A stretch of 64,000 nt of DNA from JACKOB01 sp024234575 (GTDB lineage Bacteria; Pseudomonadota; Gammaproteobacteria; Pseudomonadales; Oleiphilaceae), in contig JBPJFZ010000002.1 in assembly GCA_051208035.1 (NCBI GenBank), forward strand, positions 248,001 to 312,000. Reading direction: 5' to 3'. Within the stretch, counting starts at the first letter, position 1, and each line of letters starts with the position of its first letter. A program made the translations under genes and the position numbers. This document shows, piece after piece, positions 26,434 to 35,169 of the stretch. Below the pieces are notes generated by a model. The model did not search any database and was not told the DNA's origin. It was given only the letters and a program-made list of their open reading frames with translations.

Positions 26434-27453
26434 ATGAAAATTATTCGCGCAGTTCCAACAAATATTATCACCGGTTTTTTGGGGGTTGGTAAAACCACGG
26501 CTATTTTGTCTTTGCTAAAGCAGAGGCCGGTGACTGAGCGCTGGGCTGTGTTAGTCAACGAGTTCGGTGAGGTTGGTTTAGATGGTGCGTTGATTGCTTC
26601 GGAACAATCTACAGGTGGTGTCAGTATTCGGGAAGTGGCGGGTGGCTGTATGTGTTGCCTGGCGGGAGTGCCAATGCAGGTTGGTTTACAAAGGTTATTG
26701 AGCGAGAGTAAACCTGACCGGCTACTGATTGAACCGACAGGCTTAGGTCACCCGCGAGAAGTGCTGGCGGTGTTGCTGCAAGCGCAATACCAGTCGGTGC
26801 TGGATGTTAAAGCAACCATTACGCTGATAGACCCACGCAAATTGAATGATGAACGGTACACTCAACACCCTGTTTATAAGGACCAGATTGACGTTGCCGA
26901 TGTTTTGCTGGCGAATAAATCTGATTTGGCTGATGAGGTGGCGTTGCAACGCTTCTACTCCCTGGCTGAGCGGCAGAAGCCAGAGAAGAAACTGGTGAAG
27001 GCGATAGCGGGTGGGGCGATTGAGCCTGCGTGGCTGGACTTGCCAAGCCGCCTGGCTTTAGCGACAAAACACAGCGGGCCTGAACTGCGATCCATGACCG
27101 ATGTAACACAGGAGCCGCCTAAGGAGGTGTCATTGCCTGATGGTGAAGATTGTATTCGCTACGAGAAGCAGGCGGATGGTTATAGTAGTTGTGGCTGGTT
27201 ATTTTCATCGGCAAAACCATTCATATTTAACGCGATCTACGCATTGCTAAGTGCTGTGGATGCGCAGCGACTTAAGGCGTTGCTCTACACCACGGAGGGG
27301 TGGGTGAGTTTTAATGCGGTTGATGGGGTGATGACTTCCCAGAAACAATCGTTGTCGTCGCCACCGGCTGATAGCCGGGTAGAACTTATTTACGCGCAAG
27401 CGACAGATTGGTCTGCCCTGGAACAGGCGTTATTACAGACTCGGGGAGTTTAG
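26434..27453 (+). CDS. CobW/YjiA family GTP-binding protein
   Basis: A 339-residue GTPase of the COG0523 family, linked to metal homeostasis or metal delivery. Walker A GFLGVGKTT is near residue 12; the family metal site GGCMCC lies at about 72; the NKSD base-recognition motif is near 159. The frame opens at 26410, but the ATG at 26434 has an AGAGG ribosome site and begins just before the GTP fold. Target metal unknown. Convergent with the following gene, overlapping by four bases. Confidence 0.88.
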   Translation: MKIIRAVPTNIITGFLGVGKTTAILSLLKQRPVTERWAVLVNEFGEVGLDGALIASEQSTGGVSIREVAGGCMCCLAGVPMQVGLQRLLSESKPDRLLIEPTGLGHPREVLAVLLQAQYQSVLDVKATITLIDPRKLNDERYTQHPVYKDQIDVADVLLANKSDLADEVALQRFYSLAERQKPEKKLVKAIAGGAIEPAWLDLPSRLALATKHSGPELRSMTDVTQEPPKEVSLPDGEDCIRYEKQADGYSSCGWLFSSAKPFIFNAIYALLSAVDAQRLKALLYTTEGWVSFNAVDGVMTSQKQSLSSPPADSRVELIYAQATDWSALEQALLQTRGV

Positions 27454-28544
27454 GTTTTTTCGCTGCCGGGCTCGCTCGGCTCAATCACCACTGTTTTGAT
27501 AATCTGGTTGTTGCCCGAGTGGTTTTGGTTGCGCCAGTTATCCAGCGCCCGCGATATTACTACGGCCCCTTTTATAATGGCCCCTTTTACCACGACCCCT
27601 TTGTTGGATGGACAGCTATCGCGCGTTGCACTTTTGTTGATGTTTTCCTGAGGCTCCCCTGCGCCAGATCTACCGTTTTTTTCGTTTGTATGACCACTAA
27701 ACTGCTGGTTGAAGTTTTTAAGGTTGTCACATAAATAACCATTACAGACATCCGAGCGCATTTCCCGCGTTAGGGCACAGCCGCTCTGTGTGTGGAATAG
27801 GCAGCTTCCGTCGACAGATTTTTCTGGCAGTCTGCCGAGATATTCTTCCATGACCATTGCTGGTGAGTGTCCGTTTTCTGATTGCATAAACCGATACAAG
27901 GTTGCCGCTGTGAGATAGGCATGATCGTACCCTTGCGTGCAGCAGCCTCCCTTACACAAAGTGCATGCCTGGTTGTTGATGGACGACAACGCTGTTGATG
28001 CTGCCAAATAGGCGTTATTGTCCTGACACTTTTTCTCGTTGATTTTGTGTTCGTCGCTGTATGTGAAGCCATCTTCTGAGGCTTGTGCTATGAGGTTTTG
28101 CAGCAATTCGGTAAAGTTCTTTTTTCTGTCTTCCTCCAGAGGTATTAACGGGGCTGAGGACGAAGGGATGACCAGTAGTGGATGCGATAACCTGTTCAGG
28201 TTTTCGTTGTTTTGCAGATAGTGTTGATAGGTCGTCTGATTTTCCTCGTCTTCTTCACGGCGTTGCGCTGCCAACCGTTCTGCTTCCCGCTTCGCGTTTG
28301 TCTCCCTGGCGATAATATTCTGCGAATGAAAACTAAGATAACTGGCAAATTGAGGGGTGCTCATCGTGCTGACTTTTGCGAGTATATTGCTGCACTCGAA
28401 GCTGCCGCAACAATGATATGGCTGGGGCTTTAGAGCATTAGTGCTCTTGTTTGCGGTAGTGTGATTTTTTTGTTCTGCGAGAATTTGCCATGGGGTGAGT
28501 GCTTTTTTACAAACGCTACATTGGGGTGGGTGAGTAGCGTGCAT
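27450..28544 (-). CDS. Cys-cluster protein, YkgJ-like
   Basis: A 364-residue hypothetical protein. It has two Cys-rich zones: an N-terminal set (CSVCKKAL and HCCGSFEC, residues 8-55) that looks zinc-binding, and CTLCKGGCCTQG (about 193-204) with further Cys at CLFH and CNGYLC, resembling the YkgJ CxxCxxxCC family. A charged helical linker (80-110) separates them. Near the C-terminus short VKGAIIKGAVV repeats appear. Its start overlaps the stop of the c-di-GMP gene upstream, so it belongs to that operon. Confidence 0.7.
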   Translation of the reverse strand: MHATHPPQCSVCKKALTPWQILAEQKNHTTANKSTNALKPQPYHCCGSFECSNILAKVSTMSTPQFASYLSFHSQNIIARETNAKREAERLAAQRREEDEENQTTYQHYLQNNENLNRLSHPLLVIPSSSAPLIPLEEDRKKNFTELLQNLIAQASEDGFTYSDEHKINEKKCQDNNAYLAASTALSSINNQACTLCKGGCCTQGYDHAYLTAATLYRFMQSENGHSPAMVMEEYLGRLPEKSVDGSCLFHTQSGCALTREMRSDVCNGYLCDNLKNFNQQFSGHTNEKNGRSGAGEPQENINKSATRDSCPSNKGVVVKGAIIKGAVVISRALDNWRNQNHSGNNQIIKTVVIEPSEPGSEKT

Positions 28545-30910
28545 CAGGCGTTCTCCTGCAGGCCAGCGCCGTTGTTCGCAAGCGCCCGTCGCTGGGCGTG
28601 TTCGTCCAGCCAGGAGGCAACGGCTTTGGCGGCTAATGGTCTGGCCAGATGGTAACCTTGTATGTAGTCACAGCCCATGGCGTGTAAAATATCTTGTGAG
28701 GCTTGTGTTTCAACCCCTTCGGCAATGACCTTTAGGTGGAAGTTGTGCCCAAGCTCAATAGTAGATCGCACGATAATTTGGTCGGTATCACTTTGATCTA
28801 GTGTCAGCACAAAGCTTTTATCAATTTTAATTTCACTGACGGGCATTTGTTTTAGTTTAGAAAGTGAAGACTGGCCGATGCCATAATCGTCAACAGACAG
28901 ATCGAACCCTCGTTCTTTAAAGCCTTGCATTAAGGCGACGGCTTTATCGGCATCTTGCATCATGTCTCGTTCGGTTAACTCAAAACAAAGGTGGTGGTTT
29001 GGTAAGCCTGTCTCTTGCAGAAACGACTCAACCAGCGTTAGCAGTTCTTCCCGCTCGAGATCTTGTGCGGAAATATTGATGGCGGATTGAATGATATAGC
29101 CACTTTGCACCCACATTGCTGTCTGTCTGATCACCTGTTCGATAACCCAGTCGGTAAGAATGGTTATCAGGCCTGATTGCTCGGCAAGCTCAATAAACGT
29201 ATCTGGTGGAATGAAACCATCTTCGGGGTGAATCCAGCGAATGAGAGACTCCATCTTATCAACCATGCCGGAACGGAGATTCATTTTTGGCTGATAGACC
29301 ATAAAGAGCTGACCGTCGTTGTTTGCAAGTGCCGCTTTTAAATCGTTAACGATTTTTAAACGCTTGAGGTGAGCGTCGTCGGCACCTTTTTGATAAAAAC
29401 GCAGAATAGCACCCTCTGAACGTGCATTGTCCAGGGCGATAGACGTCCGGCGCATAAGTTTCTCGGCCGTATCGGCGTGCTGGGGAAACTCTGCGATGCC
29501 CAGACAGAAATTCAGACTGAGGTCGATTTTGCCAACACACATTTGCGCACAAAGCAGTTGTAACAATTGTTTGCAGCCCTGCTCGGCGTCTGGATGGATG
29601 TGTCTGCCCACCACCAGTAAAAACTCATCGGCCCCGAGGCGCGCGTTAAGCTGGTTATTGCCGCTGAATTGACGCAGGCGATCGGCAACGTTCTTCAACA
29701 CGGTATCGCCAACTTCCTGACCGAAAGTGTCATTAATATTTTTGAAACCCCGAATATTGATACCAATAAGAAAAAACTCATGCTGGCTGTCGATCAGGCT
29801 GGATATTCTTTGCTGTAAGGTGTTTCGATTCATCAAGCCGGTCAGCGAGTCGTGTTGCGCCTGATAGGTGATCTGTAATTCACGTTCTTGTATTTTATCG
29901 CCCATTAATGAAAAAGCATTGAAGAGGGCTTGTAGCTCACTTGTTCCGGCGTCGGCGGCGTGCTGTTTGCGATAGTTGCCGCGCGCGAAGTCACCCACAA
30001 TATCTACCAGTTGGCTTAGTGGTACCGTCAGGTTGCGAGACACCACTACGCTGCCAATGATCGTTAAGAGCAATAAGGTCAGGGCGATTAACAGGATGTT
30101 ATCCCGCAGTTCGTCAAAAGCCAGATAAGCTTCGTCCAGCGATGCCGATAACACCACGCCAATAGTTTCTGCTGCATTCTCTGCCAAATACAGTTTACGG
30201 CTGCTGAAATGGCTGTTTTCAATAAATGGCAGGCGTAACGACACTTCTACATCGGCCGCTGCACTGAGAGCGGCGTTCAAAACCTGATCGTCCAGCGTTG
30301 AGACCATCGCTGTTTCGGTTCCATCCCGCTCGCTAATGAATGTTACCTCCAGACCGGAAAGCTGGCTGAGCTCTTTGGCAAGCCGGTCATCCATGCGAAA
30401 GCCTACCGCAGCAAAGGCAATGGGTATTGGCGCTCGCACTGGCAGCAATATCATTTGGTACAGTGAGCCGTCGACTTCAATAAAACTTGCGCCACCACCG
30501 GCAGCGATTGTTTGCTGTACCAGTCTGGTGCTTTGCTGGTGTGTTCCGGGTAAAAGGCCTGGCATAGTCGATGCGAGAAAATTTCCTTCGACATCCGTCA
30601 GCAGCATAAGGTCGGCGTTGATTCTCTCGCCATGGTTGGCCAGTGCACTGGTAATGGTCGCCGAGTCTTTGGTGGCTACGGCTTGTTTAAAACCAAAATC
30701 AGAAGTGAGAATTTCGGCTGAAGAAATCAGCTGCTTTTCGCGGGTATTAATTAACTGGTTGAAGACCTGCGTTGCATTTTCGACACGATCGTTTACTTGC
30801 GAGCGGATGTACTCGCCCGTTGTGATCCAGAAAGCAAGCAGGATTGCCAGTGCTGTCGCGCTGACGGCGATCACACATAGGAGTAATATTCGGCTACGTA
30901 AACTATTCAT
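28544..30910 (-). CDS. Membrane dCache-HAMP-GGDEF-EAL protein, probable c-di-GMP phosphodiesterase
   Basis: A 788-residue signalling protein. Membrane helix at about 8-28, a periplasmic double-Cache-type sensor domain (30-265), second membrane helix and HAMP (270-345), GGDEF (about 350-510) and EAL (about 525-775). The GGDEF motif reads GADEF, so cyclase activity is doubtful. The EAL motif reads ESL with its catalytic Glu kept, and DDYGIG and KVIAEGVET are intact, so phosphodiesterase activity is likely. Overlaps the cupredoxin gene upstream by four bases. Confidence 0.9.
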   Translation of the reverse strand: MNSLRSRILLLCVIAVSATALAILLAFWITTGEYIRSQVNDRVENATQVFNQLINTREKQLISSAEILTSDFGFKQAVATKDSATITSALANHGERINADLMLLTDVEGNFLASTMPGLLPGTHQQSTRLVQQTIAAGGGASFIEVDGSLYQMILLPVRAPIPIAFAAVGFRMDDRLAKELSQLSGLEVTFISERDGTETAMVSTLDDQVLNAALSAAADVEVSLRLPFIENSHFSSRKLYLAENAAETIGVVLSASLDEAYLAFDELRDNILLIALTLLLLTIIGSVVVSRNLTVPLSQLVDIVGDFARGNYRKQHAADAGTSELQALFNAFSLMGDKIQERELQITYQAQHDSLTGLMNRNTLQQRISSLIDSQHEFFLIGINIRGFKNINDTFGQEVGDTVLKNVADRLRQFSGNNQLNARLGADEFLLVVGRHIHPDAEQGCKQLLQLLCAQMCVGKIDLSLNFCLGIAEFPQHADTAEKLMRRTSIALDNARSEGAILRFYQKGADDAHLKRLKIVNDLKAALANNDGQLFMVYQPKMNLRSGMVDKMESLIRWIHPEDGFIPPDTFIELAEQSGLITILTDWVIEQVIRQTAMWVQSGYIIQSAINISAQDLEREELLTLVESFLQETGLPNHHLCFELTERDMMQDADKAVALMQGFKERGFDLSVDDYGIGQSSLSKLKQMPVSEIKIDKSFVLTLDQSDTDQIIVRSTIELGHNFHLKVIAEGVETQASQDILHAMGCDYIQGYHLARPLAAKAVASWLDEHAQRRALANNGAGLQENA

Positions 30911-31605
30911 TGGCTGCTTTTAAACTTACTGTTTGATTTAAAAGAGTTTTTGCCAGATGTGCTGGTGCCTGGTGCACTGACACTGCTATCCAGCTGAATA
31001 ACCCGGTACTGGTTTTCTGCAATGGTTTTTACAGGTAGGTTGTGCAGAGACATCGTGAGTTGCTTTTGTCCATCCAGCGAGAAAGAAGGGTGCCAGACAT
31101 GAATTTCCATGCTGTCCTTTGGCAGGTCGAGCGTTACCTTACCCTCTGCATTACTTTTGCTGTGATGGGGTGATGCCGAGACATAGATATAACCAACCAT
31201 GCTGTCATGTATATTGCATCCCAGCACCACAATGCCTGGGTCTGCGAACGTTAGCGGCGCCTCAGGAATACCGCTATAAAGCTTAAGCTCAAAGGCTTTA
31301 GCCGGTGAAAAAGAATAGACATGGTGACGGATATTATCGCTATTGGGAAACGAGACTCTCTGGCCTGCGTCGATATCAATCACAAAGGGTTGAAACGAGC
31401 GATTAATCTGATCCATTACTGCTACATTTTGGCTCGCGGTGAAGCTCGTCAATGGGCGGTCCTCTTTCGCAGCGATGACCGCATCGGCCACGGGGCGATT
31501 GTTAGCATCGATGACCAGGAAATGCTCTGTAGCGGTTGCCCATGCCGCGTGGCCCAATGAAAAGAGCGCGAAAAAGTAAGGCAGTGCAGAGAAAGAATGC
31601 GTCAT
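30907..31605 (-). CDS. Exported cupredoxin-like protein
   Basis: A 232-residue protein with a signal peptide (residues 1-24). The cupredoxin fold has candidate type-1 copper ligands H94 or H95, C130, H133 and M136, in the CNIHDSMVGYIYV motif seen in proteins often labelled methylamine-utilisation-like. Its stop overlaps the start of the GGDEF-EAL gene, so a periplasmic copper or redox protein is co-made with a periplasm-sensing c-di-GMP enzyme. A Ser/Lys-rich tail follows. Confidence 0.82.
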   Translation of the reverse strand: MTHSFSALPYFFALFSLGHAAWATATEHFLVIDANNRPVADAVIAAKEDRPLTSFTASQNVAVMDQINRSFQPFVIDIDAGQRVSFPNSDNIRHHVYSFSPAKAFELKLYSGIPEAPLTFADPGIVVLGCNIHDSMVGYIYVSASPHHSKSNAEGKVTLDLPKDSMEIHVWHPSFSLDGQKQLTMSLHNLPVKTIAENQYRVIQLDSSVSAPGTSTSGKNSFKSNSKFKSSQ

Positions 31606-31853
31606 ATTGGTTGCCGGATAAATGTTATGGATTTTGCTAACGGGTAGTGGTGCACGTTAGCAACAGGTGAGTGGACATGACTGCCATTGAGTATAGCAGA
31701 GCTTACCGGTCATCATGTTTTACCATGCGTCAACCCTATTGACCTGGTACCTGTTTTCCAATTAGTTTGGTAGGTGTTTCAGCGTCTGTTGCGGTTTTTT
31801 CAGCCAAACGATCATTGAATGTGCTGTTACCGAGTCTATACAGGAGTTTGCCT

Positions 31854-33572
31854 TTGCCACACCGAGCTCATCTTTTTTCTTTGCGCATCGGCGCTGCCTT
31901 ACGTGAGAGTTGTATCGATCAGCCTTATAGTAAGCAGCGTTTTATTCGAGACCTCATTGCCGGTAGTACAGTGGGCATTATTGCTATTCCACTTGCAATG
32001 GCACTGGCGATTGCCAGTGGTGTCGCCCCCCAGTACGGATTGTATACCGCCATTATCGCCGGGTTTGTGATCGCGCTGACAGGAGGCTCTCGTTACAGCA
32101 TATCGGGGCCGACAGCGGCTTTCGTGGTTATTCTGTTTCCGGTGGTGCAGCAGTTTGGCTTTGGTGGCTTGCTGGTGGCATCCGTCATGGCGGGGCTTAT
32201 CCTTGTCGGGATGGCACTGTTACGCCTGGGAAGATTGATCGAGTATATACCCGAGGCCGTCACTCTGGGCTTCACTGGTGGCATCGCGATCGTTATCGCG
32301 ACATTACAGATAAAGGACTTTTTTGGGCTGACGCTTTTGCATATGCCTGAGTCCTATGTGGGTAAAGTTTCCGCGCTGATGATGGCTATGCCCGATTTCG
32401 ATTGGCCTAGTTTGTTCGTGGCGGTGTTGACGATAGCCACCATGCTGCTGTGGCCGCGTCTTAAAACGGCGGTGCCGCCGCATCTGCCAGCCGTTATTTT
32501 CGGTGGCTTGTTGGCGTGGCAGTTGAATACGCACGGTTATCTGGTGGATACCATTGGCACACGCTTTCATTATTTATTACCGGACGGCTCTACCGGGTCG
32601 GGCATACCACCTTTTTTACCATCTTTTGCCTGGCCGTGGTCTCAGCCAGGAGCAGATGGAGGGCAGATCGTCTGGTCTTGGAAAACAATCGAAGCGCTGC
32701 TGCCAGCAGCCTTTGCCATTGCGATGCTGGGGGCAATAGAGTCGTTGCTGTGCGCGGTGGTTCTCGACGGTATGACTGGTCGACGACACAGCGCCAACAG
32801 CGAGCTGATGGGGCAGGGAATTGGTAATATTATTGCACCTTTCTTCGGTGGCATAACGGCAACGGCAGCCATTGCTCGCTCGGCTACGAATGTAAGAGCC
32901 GGGGCCGAGTCTCCCATTTCTGCCATGGTACACGCCCTCGTCGTTCTGTTGGGGCTGGTGTTGCTGGCACCTTTGTTGTCTTACTTGCCGATGTCTGCCA
33001 TGGCTGCGTTGTTGATTATTGTTGCCTGGAACATGAGTGAAGCGCCCAAGTCGGTGCACCTGGTTCGTAAAGCCCCGAGAAGTGATGTTTTAGTGTTTGG
33101 GGTCTGTCTGGCTCTTACGGTACTGTTTGACATGGTCATCGCTATCAGCGCAGGAATTGTACTGGCGTCATTGCTGTTCATGAAAGAAATCGCCGAGATG
33201 ACGAAAGTCACTGATATCTCTCAAAGTGCCAAGCATGTTCCGGATCGTCTACCAGAGGGTTGGATAGTTTTTAAGATAAGCGGCCCTTTGTTCTTTGCCG
33301 CTGCGGACAGGGTTTTTGCTGAGTTGGAAAGTGTCTCCATTAATGCCAAAGGTGTGATTTTGTATATGGATGCGGTTCCCATTGTTGATGCTGGAGGGCT
33401 GGCGGCGATAGAGAAATATTGGCAAAAGTGCCATGTTGCCAACACGCATGTCGTCATGGCAGATTTACAGTTTCAGCCACTAAAAACAATGCGCCGTGCT
33501 GGTGTGAAACCTGTTTCAAATGAGTTGTCCTTCACTGCGACGCTTGAGGAGGCGTTGTTATTAATTAAGTGA
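31854..33572 (+). CDS. SulP family anion transporter with STAS domain
   Basis: A 572-residue inner-membrane transporter of the SulP/SLC26 family, moving sulfate, bicarbonate or related anions. Typical sequences are FIRDLIAGSTVGIIAIPLAMALAIASGV, the GSRYSISGPTAAF signature and a C-terminal STAS domain from about residue 440. The frame is open from TTG 31767. I prefer the TTG at 31854, which has CAGGAG 7 bases before it; 31767 would add a 29-residue hydrophobic extension. No regulator is adjacent; the substrate is not predictable. Confidence 0.88.
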   Translation: MPHRAHLFSLRIGAALRESCIDQPYSKQRFIRDLIAGSTVGIIAIPLAMALAIASGVAPQYGLYTAIIAGFVIALTGGSRYSISGPTAAFVVILFPVVQQFGFGGLLVASVMAGLILVGMALLRLGRLIEYIPEAVTLGFTGGIAIVIATLQIKDFFGLTLLHMPESYVGKVSALMMAMPDFDWPSLFVAVLTIATMLLWPRLKTAVPPHLPAVIFGGLLAWQLNTHGYLVDTIGTRFHYLLPDGSTGSGIPPFLPSFAWPWSQPGADGGQIVWSWKTIEALLPAAFAIAMLGAIESLLCAVVLDGMTGRRHSANSELMGQGIGNIIAPFFGGITATAAIARSATNVRAGAESPISAMVHALVVLLGLVLLAPLLSYLPMSAMAALLIIVAWNMSEAPKSVHLVRKAPRSDVLVFGVCLALTVLFDMVIAISAGIVLASLLFMKEIAEMTKVTDISQSAKHVPDRLPEGWIVFKISGPLFFAAADRVFAELESVSINAKGVILYMDAVPIVDAGGLAAIEKYWQKCHVANTHVVMADLQFQPLKTMRRAGVKPVSNELSFTATLEEALLLIK

Positions 33573-33696
33573 TTTTTTGTAAAATAGCGTTGATTAAGGT
33601 TGAATTTCACCGCACACGCCATATATTGAAGGAGTAAGTGCCTAAATAAACGTGTATTTTGTTGGCACATTAAAAGCCGATGCAGAGCTTAAGTCT

Positions 33697-33996
33697 ATGG
33701 TCCGTATTGTGAGGCTCTTGTTTATTCAGTTTGTATTGGCGCTGACCACTTTAGCGCCGTTGCATGCTGTTGACTGGATTTTGCCAACAGACTTGGTTCT
33801 TGAAACAAGCCACTGTTTTGGTGAAGATCAAGATCCTGACACTTCTGCTGACTTTGATGCGCCACTGTCATCGCCCTGTCTATGCCTCAGCATTGATTTT
33901 GCTCAGCTTAAAAACTCCAATCTTATCTTTACTTGCGCTCGGCAAATTACCGTCGTTGCGCAGATTCGCGCGCCACCGTCACTCACTCTTTCCTAA
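33697..33996 (+). CDS. Small exported Cys-containing hypothetical protein
   Basis: A 99-residue protein with a signal peptide (residues 1-21, ending PLHA). The mature part has Cys residues in ETSHCFGED, SPCLCLSID and FTCARQ and ends in a Pro-rich IRAPPSLTL. Short proteins of this shape ending in a RAPP-like tail occur near metal resistance genes, but I cannot name a family. The frame also opens at 33652 with a GTG. Neither start has a strong ribosome site. Confidence 0.5.
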   Translation: MVRIVRLLFIQFVLALTTLAPLHAVDWILPTDLVLETSHCFGEDQDPDTSADFDAPLSSPCLCLSIDFAQLKNSNLIFTCARQITVVAQIRAPPSLTLS

Positions 33997-34080
33997 AAAT
34001 ATTTGGTCGATCACAACGCTGTGATTCTATAAAGATGGCGAGATCGGCTGTTTAAATTGTGAGTAAAAGAGGAAGGTATC

Positions 34081-34656
34081 ATGAGTGTAGCTAGATCATT
34101 ATCAATCTATAGCGTCGACAAAGTAGATCACTTGGTTTTTCCCGAAGAGTTTGAAGGCATTTCGACAAAATCATCCGCTTTAAAGGTTTTTACGGACTTT
34201 AAGTTTCATAATCCGTTGGTAATTGAGGCGGGGTTGCTGTTAGCGGAAGCTGAACGTTTGATGAAGAAGGCGCATGTCAGACTAAAGTTAGTAGTTGATG
34301 ACATGGAAAATTTTGTCGGGACGCTTAGCCTTGATAATATTTCCGAAGAGAGAATTGTTCAGAAGGTCGCGTCCGGTGTTAGGCGCGATGAATTGAAAGT
34401 TGCTGATATGATGATCCCTCGAGCAAATGTGAAGGCTCTTGATTATAGCGAAGTTGCATCCGCGACTATTGACGACATTATTCATGTTTTACAAGATCAA
34501 GGTGAGCAGCATTGCTTGGTCGTCGATGAAAATAAACATCATATACGAGGAGTTATTTCCGCATCGGATATTGCACGTCGTCTGCATATTGAAATCCCTA
34601 TTATGAGCGCAACGCCTTCTTCATTTTACGAGGTGTTTGCTGCCTTGAAACATTAA
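34081..34656 (+). CDS. CBS domain protein
   Basis: A 191-residue protein with two CBS motifs (about residues 40-85 and 115-180) forming one Bateman module, usually a sensor of adenosine nucleotides. The second motif (VADMMIPRANVKALDYSEV ... GVISASDIARRL) is well conserved; the first is weaker. No membrane or catalytic domain. A good AGGAAGG ribosome site precedes the start. Confidence 0.85.
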   Translation: MSVARSLSIYSVDKVDHLVFPEEFEGISTKSSALKVFTDFKFHNPLVIEAGLLLAEAERLMKKAHVRLKLVVDDMENFVGTLSLDNISEERIVQKVASGVRRDELKVADMMIPRANVKALDYSEVASATIDDIIHVLQDQGEQHCLVVDENKHHIRGVISASDIARRLHIEIPIMSATPSSFYEVFAALKH

Positions 34657-34695
34657 CAAAATGGCACTTGAGTAAACCTGCATAATGAAACTTCC

Positions 34696-34727
34696 CCGAG
34701 GCGCGGTGCTTTATGCACCCGTCTCGG
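34696..34727 (+). other. G+C-rich stem-loop after the CBS gene
   Basis: CCGAG (34696-34700) pairs with CTCGG (34723-34727) and GGTGC pairs with GCACC inside, around a small internal loop. There is no T-run after it. It could stabilise the CBS transcript end or form part of a regulatory leader. Function uncertain. Confidence 0.45.
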
Positions 34728-34839
34728 AGAAAAGTCAGTATGAATAAGCCCCTTGATACGCATCTCTTCCGACCCTACCCCTCAAGTTAGTGTGTTTTTA
34801 TGGCGTATGACTTAGATCAATTTACTTCTTCTCAACAAC

Positions 34840-34866
34840 AATGATAATAATGAGAATGATTACTAT
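34840..34866 (+). promoter_or_regulatory. Fur box upstream of feoA
   Basis: The A+T-rich stretch with ATGATAATAATGAGAATGAT at about 34841-34860 closely follows the Fur consensus of GATAAT-type hexamers in series. It ends about 20 bases before the feoA start, where Fur would repress in iron-replete cells. Confidence 0.8.
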
Positions 34867-34881
34867 TTAAGTGAGAGTGTT

Positions 34882-35109
34882 ATGACGTTGCAAGATATTA
34901 AGGCCGGCCACTCCTATGTTGTAAAAACAATTGCCAGTGCAGACGAAGCATTAGTGAGCAAAATTCTTGCATTGGGCATTGTACCTGGTGAAAAAGTTGA
35001 ATTGATGCACAAGGCCCCTTTGGGGGATCCAATGCAGGTTAAGGCCGGATCGACTTACGTCAGTATTCGCCGTGCAGACGGTATCTACGTTGAAGTTGAT
35101 CGTATCTAG
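34882..35109 (+). CDS. feoA: Ferrous iron transport protein A (FeoA)
   Basis: A 75-residue SH3-like domain protein. FeoA is a small cytoplasmic accessory of FeoB. Typical features are the LQDIKAGHSYVVKTI start, ALGIVPGEKVELMHKAPLGDPM in the middle, and YVSIRRADGIYVEV at the end. It has a Fur box just upstream and feoB 61 bases downstream. Confidence 0.95.
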   Translation: MTLQDIKAGHSYVVKTIASADEALVSKILALGIVPGEKVELMHKAPLGDPMQVKAGSTYVSIRRADGIYVEVDRI

Positions 35110-35169
35110 GTGGCAGTTGTGAAAAACACGCACTGAATCTGGTTTAGTGAATAACAGCAGGTATAGCAA

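Noticed and set aside
32616..33059. A 147-residue minus-strand ORF inside the SulP gene
   Set aside because: Arg/Gln/His-rich composition of a shadow frame; the plus-strand SulP gene is intact and clearly coding.
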